The position numbers were made by a program, and so were the translations under genes. DNA of 20,062 nt from a virus: IMG/VR virus record IMGVR_UViG_3300047491_000372, positions 1 to 20,062 of that record, one strand, 5' to 3'. Below, piece by piece: positions 10,201 through 15,581 of this stretch (position 1 is its first letter; every line of letters begins with the position of its first letter). The notes beneath the pieces are model-generated. The model saw only the letters and a list, made by a program, of their open reading frames with translations. It had not been told where the DNA came from and did not search any database.

Positions 10201-10596
10201 GAGACCTGCGCTGGTTTTAAACATGTCCTCGCGAGGATATTTAATGGTTATGTCATCGTTAAAGAATGCTTTAAAAAAGAACCTAAAACTTTTTTCATTG
10301 CCTTTGTTTTTAAAACATTCTTTAAAGTATTTGACTAAAATAGTATCATCTACTTCGCTGGTGCTGGGTAAATTTGGCACATAGGTATTTAAAAACTGTA
10401 TGGCCAGATTGTTTGCAGTTGTGTCTATGTCTCGATTAAGTTCAATGTTCTGTATGCTATGCTGTACACCCGAACTGCTGTTGTCCAGATATTCAAAATA
10501 CTTGGTCATGAAGATTACATACAGTGGATAATAATCACTGATGTATTCGGGTATCTGATCGCTCAGTATGTGCGAGAGTTTTCTATTGAGTTCCAT
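7285..10596 (-). CDS. Large virion protein in the gp7 position (baseplate wedge, probable)
   Basis: This 1103-aa protein lies between gp6 and gp8, exactly where T4 has gp7 (1032 aa). I do not see residue-level similarity to T4 gp7, so the assignment rests on position and size. The first 290 residues are unlike the rest: charged, aromatic and partly helical (FEYLDNS at 34-40, VKYFKECFKNKGNEKSFRFF at 88-107, ILKQLHPTGTVMFNEF at 271-286). That resembles the N-terminus of wedge proteins in marine T4-like phages. The remainder is Ser/Thr-rich and beta-dominated. It holds four copies of a GT/F/GD module (about 538-592, 786-840, 863-912 and 926-980) and a lectin-like stretch around 660-780. The start ATG shares its A with the gp6 stop (TAATG), so translation is probably coupled to gp6. 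gp7 in T4 nucleates wedge assembly; a similar role is inferred here. Confidence 0.7.
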   Translation of the reverse strand: MELNRKLSHILSDQIPEYISDYYPLYVIFMTKYFEYLDNSSSGVQHSIQNIELNRDIDTTANNLAIQFLNTYVPNLPSTSEVDDTILVKYFKECFKNKGNEKSFRFFFKAFFNDDITIKYPREDMFKTSAGLWYVEKRLRVRANVGNPDYLMHTWVTGLTSTASAVVNDVVKVVGQNGSTVYDLVFEPSIAPRGTFTSGESIRGIFYDHVAETTSTVTVSSMSVLTTAQGVYKDSQSQLSHKQVLQDSLYYQQFSYVVRSQNDRKIWADHILKQLHPTGTVMFNEFTANTNPVNVLNTFGTSVSIDTTVAFPTTTEFILVPSFTFDRTADLQTGTSTTQLATTTGFATVTYTSIGNITYATTFDYPGEHVTFALQSLQDTYAGSNLREVTRFEGPSWDKFGSSIDLDEQLIAWPYDTNSGLTTTRYLVTSSITATNTVLLNMTSGTLRYKIPEANINSTSVGSMIMLITFAKNSRGNASGEENNVINIRLSSNATFVPYFDAEAQRNYKDIAVKNSLAFDDLIYFHSSNSIQFTIQTPGSVVASTSTGLLTGTATTFNTSFKEGDKICLDNFDTSYTITNIYSNTSMLITPRPVSNYASSIVYKAQISGTPVSSAAYVAGNEAMLRFKPYNGQRGASYDRLALRIELDQEQQYTTSTAESFNTTNITSTGLVASWSSTTTSVSATSFTSNTSTAFVFDTGAFIFNGGGSILNPFVATTSFTECGQLDLSVDYLVGNSSNGGNTPGTGQNLALQFSTNGGISWFTASDIWQGGSSNTWTRASTSLTGQIFTSVSSTTVYGIGANFTTNLNLGDRLYFLNNYNTTAYTVTAITNNNQISVSPATTQALRSSTAIVGRVWGPENTFGTSVSRLLGIGTNFTALSRDNLISIGTTTGTAYTIVNVVSDTEIDITPQLTLSYIAFVSTLTGTMNITSTTTSVVGSGTAFTTELSTGNVIKFNGANPDNTSYTVVNINSDTSITLNKAVIYTSSALTAYRVTSTGVNVSSYLQTAGVPFFKVLRAADQFQTTSLTVYGPGPETSVSVRIIRSTTVSSTENTYAINNLRATAFRYQDTTGVVNLHVSVSSGADLYVSDDDYLDITTIGTI
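7657..8241 (-). repeat. Three consecutive beta modules in the gp7-position protein
   Basis: Residues 786-840, 863-912 and 926-980 each follow the same plan: S-x-x-T-x-V/R-x-G-x-G-T/A-x-F-T, then L-x-x-G/D-D/N-x-I/L, then Y-T-V/I-x-x-I/V-x-S/N-D/N-T/N-x-I-x-V/I/L. Examples are GSGTAFTTELSTGNVIKF and YTVVNINSDTSITL in the last copy. A fourth copy stands apart at 538-592 (about 8821-8985), with TGTATTFNTSFKEGDKI and YTITNIYSNTSMLI. Confidence 0.75.
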
Positions 10597-12458
10597 TAAT
10601 TATTTACCGCTACAACGTTGATGGTTATGCCATTTTTCACATTGCTGATGTTTTCAGCCACGGCATCATCCAGCAATAGAAATTCATTATAGCCCGGATA
10701 TATGGCACTTACAGCTGATTGGAGTTCAGCATAGATGTATAACTGATTTGCTGTGCCCAGATAACCAGCCAGGGTCAGGGCGCTATCAGGATTTATGGTA
10801 ATGAGTCCAGTGCCATAATCAATGGTGCCCAGATTGTTGTTTAATATGACACCTGTGTCTAGATTATAGGTTTTTAATGTGCCAGTACCTTCGTAGTCTG
10901 GTGGACTTTCGTCGGGAACATCGCGAATCTGCGCAGGAACCACAGTGCCTGAATTGTTAAAATAATAGTAACTGCTACGTAGTTGAGCTGGGTGTATTTT
11001 TCCAGGTAATTGTAGAGTCTGTACACCGGTAAATCTAACATTGGGTACTAGAGGCAATCTACGAACCAGAGCAAAATCAATGTTAACGTTTAGTATGGCT
11101 GTATCCAGATCCATGATCTGTTCTTCGAGCTGACTACGATAAAAATTAGCATTAAAGCGAGCCAGGTTAGTGTTCATGAATTCAGTCACTTGATCATTGA
11201 CCAGAGTTTGAATCTGTGCAGCAGTTCTAGCAGTCTGTGCACTGCTGTAACGCACATCTATGGTAAAATTTAAGTAGGTCAGAGTTGGATCTACAAACTC
11301 ATGCTGGGCTGTTAATATGCTACGGGGTTTGAGTATTTCGTCTATGATGTATTCTTTTTCAGCAGCAGTTAAAACATAACCAGTACGAGGTTTTATGCTA
11401 ATAAAGGTCTTGCCGTATTCAGGAGGGTTGTTGTTTTCACCACCCCAGATGTTTACACTCTGTACACCAGGTAAATAATTACTGATCAGTGTAGCATAGT
11501 CTGTTTTGGTTACTGCTCGACCCTGAGCAGTATAATTGTTTAGACTACGGAATCTAATGCTGTCTATGGTCTCGCGTTCACTACCACCTGAGGGTTTGCT
11601 AATGGTGGTAATGGTTCGGTCATTGGCACTTTCTCCAGCTATGGCATTTACACTCCAGCTAAGTGCAACATTGTTGCTGACATTGGCAGCATCACCATCG
11701 CTAATCAAATATCTAATTCGGATAATATCACCCTGATTTAAATTACGTCCTAGTACATCATCGCCAAAGTATATTTCATACAGGCCCCGAGTATTTTCCT
11801 GTAGATAATAAACTGTGCTGGCTGAATTTACTTCGGTAATGTCCGTGACCGGAGTAAATACTGTATCAAACTGTCCAATGCCATTGTACTGAACCAGAAC
11901 CTGCAGACTCTGAGTATCAACATTGGCATTACTGATTTCATATCGATTGGCTGGACTGCTGTCTGCACCCACGGTATAGTATTGTTCTATGATGCGTCCC
12001 TGATATACAGTAACGTTTTCAAATGTATAAGTACCATTTACCGGTGTTGCACTGTAGCTGCTAATGTTATAAAAAGTATAACCAGTACCATCTATGATGG
12101 TAGAAAATTGTGTATAGGGTTCCAGGGTTAAAAAGTTAGGTGCGCTGGTAACATTGCTCACGGACAGATCTATGGTTGCAGTTGCACTGCGACGACTCTG
12201 GGGTGTGTAATTGATCTGTTTGGCCAGACTGACTACGCTGGATCGTTTTAGAGCAGTATCCAGGAACATTTCGTTGCTGACCATGTTGGCTAATACAGCA
12301 TTGTAATGTGTATTATAGGCCAGTATGTCCATTAAAACACTGAGGTTTGAAGCATCAAAATCATAGTCTGTAAACTGACTTTGATTTTTTAAATAGGTTT
12401 TTAGGTTATCTTTGATGGTATCAAAGTCTAGTTCGGTTACGCGGACATTGTTGGCCAT
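10596..12458 (-). CDS. 6: Baseplate wedge protein, T4 gp6-like (baseplate J family)
   Basis: The 620-aa product is close to T4 gp6 (660 aa) in length. It has the family's N-terminal pattern: a short acidic helix, then NLSVLMDILAYNTHYNAVLA (38-57), then NEMFLDTALKRSSVVSLAKQ (62-81), a series typical of gp6 and baseplate J proteins. A central beta-rich core follows, with YEIYFGDDVLGRNLNQGDII near residue 230 and RGAVTK-like sequence (QGRAVTKTDY) near 310. gp6 forms the ring joining the wedges around the hub. The gene is bracketed by two TAATG junctions, with gp25 upstream and the gp7-position gene downstream, so the three are probably translated by coupled termination and reinitiation. No unusual residues or breaks were seen. 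Confidence 0.92.
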   Translation of the reverse strand: MANNVRVTELDFDTIKDNLKTYLKNQSQFTDYDFDASNLSVLMDILAYNTHYNAVLANMVSNEMFLDTALKRSSVVSLAKQINYTPQSRRSATATIDLSVSNVTSAPNFLTLEPYTQFSTIIDGTGYTFYNISSYSATPVNGTYTFENVTVYQGRIIEQYYTVGADSSPANRYEISNANVDTQSLQVLVQYNGIGQFDTVFTPVTDITEVNSASTVYYLQENTRGLYEIYFGDDVLGRNLNQGDIIRIRYLISDGDAANVSNNVALSWSVNAIAGESANDRTITTISKPSGGSERETIDSIRFRSLNNYTAQGRAVTKTDYATLISNYLPGVQSVNIWGGENNNPPEYGKTFISIKPRTGYVLTAAEKEYIIDEILKPRSILTAQHEFVDPTLTYLNFTIDVRYSSAQTARTAAQIQTLVNDQVTEFMNTNLARFNANFYRSQLEEQIMDLDTAILNVNIDFALVRRLPLVPNVRFTGVQTLQLPGKIHPAQLRSSYYYFNNSGTVVPAQIRDVPDESPPDYEGTGTLKTYNLDTGVILNNNLGTIDYGTGLITINPDSALTLAGYLGTANQLYIYAELQSAVSAIYPGYNEFLLLDDAVAENISNVKNGITINVVAVNN

Positions 12459-12853
12459 TATCGTACTCTGGTAAAGGTTGTTGTAAACTCAGAGACATTC
12501 TGAGTATTTTTGTTTTTATAGACTATGGTAATGTAGACCTCGTTGTCGTCTTTGTTGCTGGGAGCAACTTCTACACTCAGAACATCTACACGGGGTTCAT
12601 ATCGGGTTATGGTATTGTATAAGGTTCGTTCAGCCACGCTTATGGTAAAATCGTCTAGCTGTTCAAATAATATATTGATCAGCTGACAGCCAAAGTCGGG
12701 TTCAAAGGGTTTATCATAGTTGCGACTCAGTATTAAGTTGCGCAATGCACCTCTGATGGCGTTGTCGTCGCTTTTACTGGCTACGTCACGAGTTCTGGCA
12801 TTATAGGTAAATGCTGCGTCTAGGTCTATGAATTGTCGGGTTGCTCTGGCCAT
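12458..12853 (-). CDS. 25: Baseplate wedge / sheath initiator, T4 gp25-like (GPW/gp25 family)
   Basis: The 131-aa product matches T4 gp25 (132 aa) in length and carries the family's EPR motif at residues 86-88 (ITRYEPRVDV), plus IRGALRNLILSRNYDKPFEP and a QLINILFEQLDD helix (57-68). gp25 is an inner wedge component; its similarity to the T6SS protein TssE and its role in starting sheath assembly are known for the family. In T4 gene 25 lies elsewhere in the baseplate genes, not immediately before gene 6, while here it is directly upstream of gp6 and shares a TAATG with it. A TAG codon sits in frame four codons before the ATG, fixing the start within a few codons. No clear ribosome site precedes the ATG, but a GATAAATA late-promoter-like element does. 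Confidence 0.93.
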   Translation of the reverse strand: MARATRQFIDLDAAFTYNARTRDVASKSDDNAIRGALRNLILSRNYDKPFEPDFGCQLINILFEQLDDFTISVAERTLYNTITRYEPRVDVLSVEVAPSNKDDNEVYITIVYKNKNTQNVSEFTTTFTRVR

Positions 12854-12858
12854 AAGTT

Positions 12859-12866
12859 TATTTATC
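12859..12866 (-). promoter_or_regulatory. Possible late promoter giving a leaderless gp25 message
   Basis: The minus strand reads GATAAATA, one mismatch (first base) from TATAAATA. It ends 5 nt before ATG 12853. With T4 spacing, transcription would begin on the A of the gp25 start codon itself. The 40-nt gap to the upstream gene has no purine-rich ribosome site, which fits either a leaderless message or a chance match. Weak evidence. Confidence 0.35.
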
Positions 12867-12893
12867 TAGGTGACACATGTATTTTTGATCTTT

Positions 12894-13100
12894 TTATGAA
12901 TTAGGTGGTGGAATTGGGTCACCATTTGCATCAGCTAATGACTGAGTCCAGGTTCCATTTTCATTTTTAACCATGACTGTAATATCAAAAAGGTGTGATT
13001 CTTCTATGATTTCCAAACGACGTTCTTTGATAGCCTCGAATGAGTCGCGTTCTTCTTGTAATCCAGTTACTTGATTGTGTACTAACCATTTTCTATCCAT
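12894..13100 (-). CDS. Hypothetical 68-aa protein next to the adhesin
   Basis: This small protein starts at ATG 13100 behind a strong AAGGAG ribosome site. It is charged and likely alpha/beta: WLVHNQVTG (5-13), a helix SFEAIKERRLEIIEESH (20-36), LFDITVMVKNENGTW (37-51), then a proline-rich tail. The pattern of V-H-N-x-x-T-G, a helix and a strand ending N-G-T-W gives me the impression of small proteins found beside glycine-rich fibre genes in other phages, but I cannot name a family. It lies 11 nt after the adhesin gene, so a role as adhesin partner, chaperone or trimmer is a guess from position only. The preserved ribosome site, coding-like composition and fit into the tight gene row support a real gene. 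Confidence 0.75.
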   Translation of the reverse strand: MDRKWLVHNQVTGLQEERDSFEAIKERRLEIIEESHLFDITVMVKNENGTWTQSLADANGDPIPPPNS

Positions 13101-13107
13101 AGTTTAT

Positions 13108-13113
13108 CTCCTT
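13108..13113 (-). promoter_or_regulatory. Strong ribosome binding site for the 68-aa gene
   Basis: AAGGAG on the minus strand overlaps the TAA stop of the adhesin gene and lies 7 nt before ATG 13100. It is the best Shine-Dalgarno match in the window and indicates that the small gene is initiated strongly in its own right. Confidence 0.75.
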
Positions 13114-14230
13114 AACTTACTGCTCCATAAATTGTACCAGTTGTAACATAAGTTACTGTATAACCATTAAGTTCTATGGCTTTACCACCAGATCCTCCAG
13201 GATTTGACTGCGATGATCCACCAAGAGCTCCCCAACCTCCACCACCCAGGCCTGGTTCGTATGAGTTAGTCAATGGAACACCATCTCCAGCGTTGTTGGC
13301 AGATCCACCAGCTTTTCCATCAGAACTTGAGCCAGCACCACCTCCACCTCCAGCACCACCACCTTTGCCTCTGGCTGCAACTAAACTAGTAAGATTTACT
13401 CCACCAGCTCCACCAACACCAGGTAATATTCTACCACCACCGCCACCACCACCTGTATAACTACCAAAGAAAGAGCGGAATGTTGAAGATCCATCGGTGC
13501 CAGACTGACCAAGAGCTCCACCAACACCACCGGCTACAATACCAGTATCAATTCCACCGCCGCCATCTCCCCCTCCTGCGCCACCGCCAGCACCGCCATA
13601 GAAAGCACCACCAAGTGCTCTTCCACCGCCGCCACCGCCTGCTATGTAGCTATTATTAGTTATAGTAACATTGTAGCCAAGGCTGAGAGCTGTGCCACCA
13701 GCAGTTGGAAGTGCTAGACCTGAACCCGTATTTCCACCTCCTTTGCCTCCTTTACCTATGATGTAACCATTGTTTGTAATAGAGACAGTTGAACCAGTAG
13801 TTAAAGAATTTATGGTTAATGCAGCTATTGATGTTGAATCTGACCAAATGTAGATGCCAGTATCAATGGATATATTTGCAGTAACTGCTGTGGTTCCATC
13901 CCATCCTGCTGCTACTAAAGCACTACTTAAATTAAAGTTTTGTATGTTTGTTGTAATACTTGTTGAAAAGGCAAATGAACCGCCACCACCGCCACCTTCA
14001 CTACCACCGCCACCTTCACTACCACCGCCACCACCGCCACCACCACCGCTAACACTATAGTTATCATAAGTAATTGCCGTAGAAGTGCTCTGTAATTTTA
14101 CAACAAATATATCATCTCCAACTGCACCAAAATTATCAAAATTTATTCTGGCTGGGAGAGTAAAATCTCTATCCCAAAATAAAGCAATCTGATAGGGATT
14201 TATGACTTTTACATAGTATTTAACTGCCAT
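13112..14230 (-). CDS. Glycine-rich adhesin-like tail protein
   Basis: The 372-aa product has three parts. Residues 1-50 (YYVKVINPYQIALFWD and onward) look like the second half of an FCCH-like beta domain whose first half ends the PAAR protein. Residues 62-84 are a polyglycine linker with SEGGGG repeats. Residues 86-372 have a beta part (FNLSSALVAAGWDG, then TVSITNNGYIIGKGG) followed by long glycine runs and end in YVTTGTIYGAVS. The N-N-x-G-x-I-x-G-x-G-G-x-G-G runs and the T-G-T-x-Y-G-A ending are typical of phage tail adhesins. Such runs form polyglycine-II bundles in the gp38 adhesins of T4-like phages. Host-receptor recognition is therefore likely but inferred. The ATG overlaps the PAAR stop by 11 nt in the +1 frame; an AGGA lies 10 nt upstream of it. 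Confidence 0.8.
   Translation of the reverse strand: MAVKYYVKVINPYQIALFWDRDFTLPARINFDNFGAVGDDIFVVKLQSTSTAITYDNYSVSGGGGGGGGGSEGGGGSEGGGGGGSFAFSTSITTNIQNFNLSSALVAAGWDGTTAVTANISIDTGIYIWSDSTSIAALTINSLTTGSTVSITNNGYIIGKGGKGGGNTGSGLALPTAGGTALSLGYNVTITNNSYIAGGGGGGRALGGAFYGGAGGGAGGGDGGGGIDTGIVAGGVGGALGQSGTDGSSTFRSFFGSYTGGGGGGGRILPGVGGAGGVNLTSLVAARGKGGGAGGGGGAGSSSDGKAGGSANNAGDGVPLTNSYEPGLGGGGWGALGGSSQSNPGGSGGKAIELNGYTVTYVTTGTIYGAVS
13979..14047 (-). repeat. Polyglycine-coding tract with two 18-nt direct repeats
   Basis: The tract encodes residues 62-84 of the adhesin. On the plus strand the 18-nt unit CTTCACTACCACCGCCAC occurs twice in tandem (13996-14013 and 14014-14031), giving two SEGGGG units, flanked by further CCA/CCG triplets. 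A repeat that is a multiple of three can expand or contract without breaking the frame, so linker length may vary between strains. Confidence 0.85.
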
Positions 14231-14318
14231 TGGTATCAGATCCTGAATTTTTTAAAATAACCATGTCACCTGTTCCAAAACCATGAGGTTGTTCTGATGT
14301 TAAAACAGGAACCTGAAT
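14051..14318 (-). other. FCCH-like beta domain split over the PAAR and adhesin genes
   Basis: The PAAR protein ends PVLTSEQPHGFGTGDMVILK plus NSGSDTNGS (from residue 237), and the adhesin starts MAVKYYVKVINPYQIALFWD. Joined after the NG, they recreate the pattern of FCCH-like phage domains: P-V-x-T, HG-x-x-x-GD-x-V-x-I-x-x, NG, then Y-x-V-x-V-x-x-x-x-x-x-x-L. The second half lies in the +1 frame relative to the first. The FCCH name is from pattern recall and was not checked by a profile search. Confidence 0.6.
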
Positions 14319-15017
14319 GGCATCTGAAATATTTTCAAGATCTATGCTGGGAAAATTTCCTAGAATAGCTTCTTGCAATGATGGTAACCCCGGTGTTTCC
14401 AAACCAAAATCTGGAATGGATGCTGACACAGTATCAATGGCTACTCCTAATACATCATTTAATCCTATTTTTCCAACACCACCAGTAGGAACCAGAGACG
14501 AAACTTCTAAAACTGATGTAGATAGTATATCCTGTATTTTTTCATTGATTAATTCTGTAACATCTACTCCAGCTATTTCTATAACTTCAGTAAATTCAGG
14601 TAATGCTATGCCTAGTTTATCAAATACATCACCAACTGTGGGAATAGCGGGTAACTCTATACCTAGGCCAGCAGCAAATCCACTGAATATACCACCAAAC
14701 ATAGATACTGCACCCAGGGCGCCCAAAGGAGCACCTATGTTTACATTGGGGCTACCCATGGCTATGAGACTACCACATAGAATACTATCCCCCATGCGAG
14801 CAGCTGGGCGGCCATTTATGAATACATTAGAAGCACCAGATCTAACTATACTGGCATGACACCCATCTAGAGGACAACAATGCACTAACCAAACATCTAA
14901 AACTCTGTGAGCACCCAAACCATTTATTTTTACATCTGTACTAAATGTAACACCTGGTCGAGGCGGCCAACAACCATGTCCTGTACAAAAACATCCTATG
15001 AACGCAGCTGCTGCCAT
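14220..15017 (-). CDS. PAAR-repeat spike-tip protein with long C-terminal extension
   Basis: Residues 1-98 form a PAAR domain: GHGCWPPRP at 13-21, VKING at 29-33, then HCCPLDGCHAS (46-56), VFINGRPAARMGD (65-77), CGSLIAMGSPNVNIG (81-95). The many Cys and His residues (C9, C11, H14, C16, H37, H46, C47, C48, C53, H54, C81) fit the metal site that sharpens the tip of gp5-like and VgrG spikes. T4 has a short PAAR protein, gp5.4 (97 aa), also downstream of gp5. Here about 167 further residues follow: a Gly-rich hydrophobic segment (MFGGIFSGFAAGLGI, 106-120), predicted helices with Ile/Leu/Val spacing, and the first half of an FCCH-like domain (237-265). The start codon overlaps the previous stop as TAATG. 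The stop lies inside the adhesin gene. Confidence 0.9.
   Translation of the reverse strand: MAAAAFIGCFCTGHGCWPPRPGVTFSTDVKINGLGAHRVLDVWLVHCCPLDGCHASIVRSGASNVFINGRPAARMGDSILCGSLIAMGSPNVNIGAPLGALGAVSMFGGIFSGFAAGLGIELPAIPTVGDVFDKLGIALPEFTEVIEIAGVDVTELINEKIQDILSTSVLEVSSLVPTGGVGKIGLNDVLGVAIDTVSASIPDFGLETPGLPSLQEAILGNFPSIDLENISDAIQVPVLTSEQPHGFGTGDMVILKNSGSDTNGS
14248..14257 (-). promoter_or_regulatory. T4-A6 run with an in-frame slippery heptamer near the PAAR 3' end
   Basis: The minus strand reads TTTTAAAAAA. In the PAAR frame this is ATT TTA AAA AAT, so the heptamer T TTA AAA has the X XXY YYZ form of -1 frameshift sites. A -1 shift would end after a few codons at TGA. A +1 shift, or loss of one A, leads into the adhesin frame, which is open from this run onward through its ATG. 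Use of the site is unproven. Confidence 0.4.
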
Positions 15018-15580
15018 TATTCAACTGACCCTGTTGGTAATGAAAATTCTACATCAAATAAACTATGATCATTTACGTCTAATGTTCCACGTTTTATGTA
15101 GGTAATTAATTCATTGCGTTTACGATTCCAATCGTTATAGATTGTCTGTGTTAGATCAAATGTTCCTACACTGCTCCTAACTGTAATAACTATGGTAGTA
15201 GTTGTTCTTGTATCGGCTACATAACTAAATAATTTATAATAACTTGCTGGTAATCTTGTATAACTGGGTACTGAATATTCTGTTGCATCTTCAGTAGATT
15301 TTCTATACTTCCATTCTTCTAGATCAAAAATACCTCTGTGCCAACCACTTATTGTAATGGTAGAACCTAGGCCTAAAAATGTACCTGTGGTCTGATTGGT
15401 TGGATTATTGTTACCAACAACAATTAATAATTTACTAGTATCAGTTGCATATACAGATACTGAACTAACTGTAACAGTTATGGCTGTTAAAAATATAGCA
15501 TCGTTATAAAACGTATGTAGGCTACTGAACGGCACATATTCATAGGTTGCTGGCAACGTGGTAGGTAATAATACAGCCAT
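15017..15580 (-). CDS. Unidentified 187-aa protein between spike and PAAR genes
   Basis: I do not recognise this protein. It begins 1 nt after the gp5 stop and ends in a TAATG shared with the PAAR start, so it belongs to the spike block. The sequence is mostly beta: valine- and threonine-rich strands (ITVTVSSVSVYAT, 34-46; TTIVITVRSSV, 128-138), a conserved-looking aromatic/charged segment ISGWHRGIFDLEEWKYRK (77-94), and a helix IYNDWNRKRNELITYIKRG (147-165). No signal peptide or membrane segment is visible. Location suggests a virion protein that binds the spike or PAAR tip, or an assembly factor for them; both are guesses. No ribosome site stronger than AGG about 9 nt upstream is present, so coupling to gp5 is likely. 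Confidence 0.85.
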   Translation of the reverse strand: MAVLLPTTLPATYEYVPFSSLHTFYNDAIFLTAITVTVSSVSVYATDTSKLLIVVGNNNPTNQTTGTFLGLGSTITISGWHRGIFDLEEWKYRKSTEDATEYSVPSYTRLPASYYKLFSYVADTRTTTTIVITVRSSVGTFDLTQTIYNDWNRKRNELITYIKRGTLDVNDHSLFDVEFSLPTGSVE

Positions 15581-15581
15581 G

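Noticed and set aside
12867-12893. Possible terminator between the 68-aa gene and gp25
   Set aside because: The gap has T- and A-rich stretches but no stable stem followed by a T run; gp25 needs transcription through or from here.
13176-13460. Proline-rich open frame on the plus strand
   Set aside because: It is the complement of glycine codons in the adhesin gene (GGN read backwards gives NCC), not a gene.
13979-14052. CCA/CCG triplet array considered as a CRISPR or regulatory repeat
   Set aside because: It has no spacers and is fully explained as in-frame polyglycine codons.
14317-14859. 180-codon open frame on the plus strand
   Set aside because: It lies antisense to the PAAR gene, has no ribosome site, no family resemblance, and reflects the codon bias of the gene opposite.
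15225-15240. TATAAATT-like sequence on the minus strand inside the 187-aa gene
   Set aside because: It resembles a late promoter, but no gene start follows at suitable distance, and such AT-rich strings are expected by chance.
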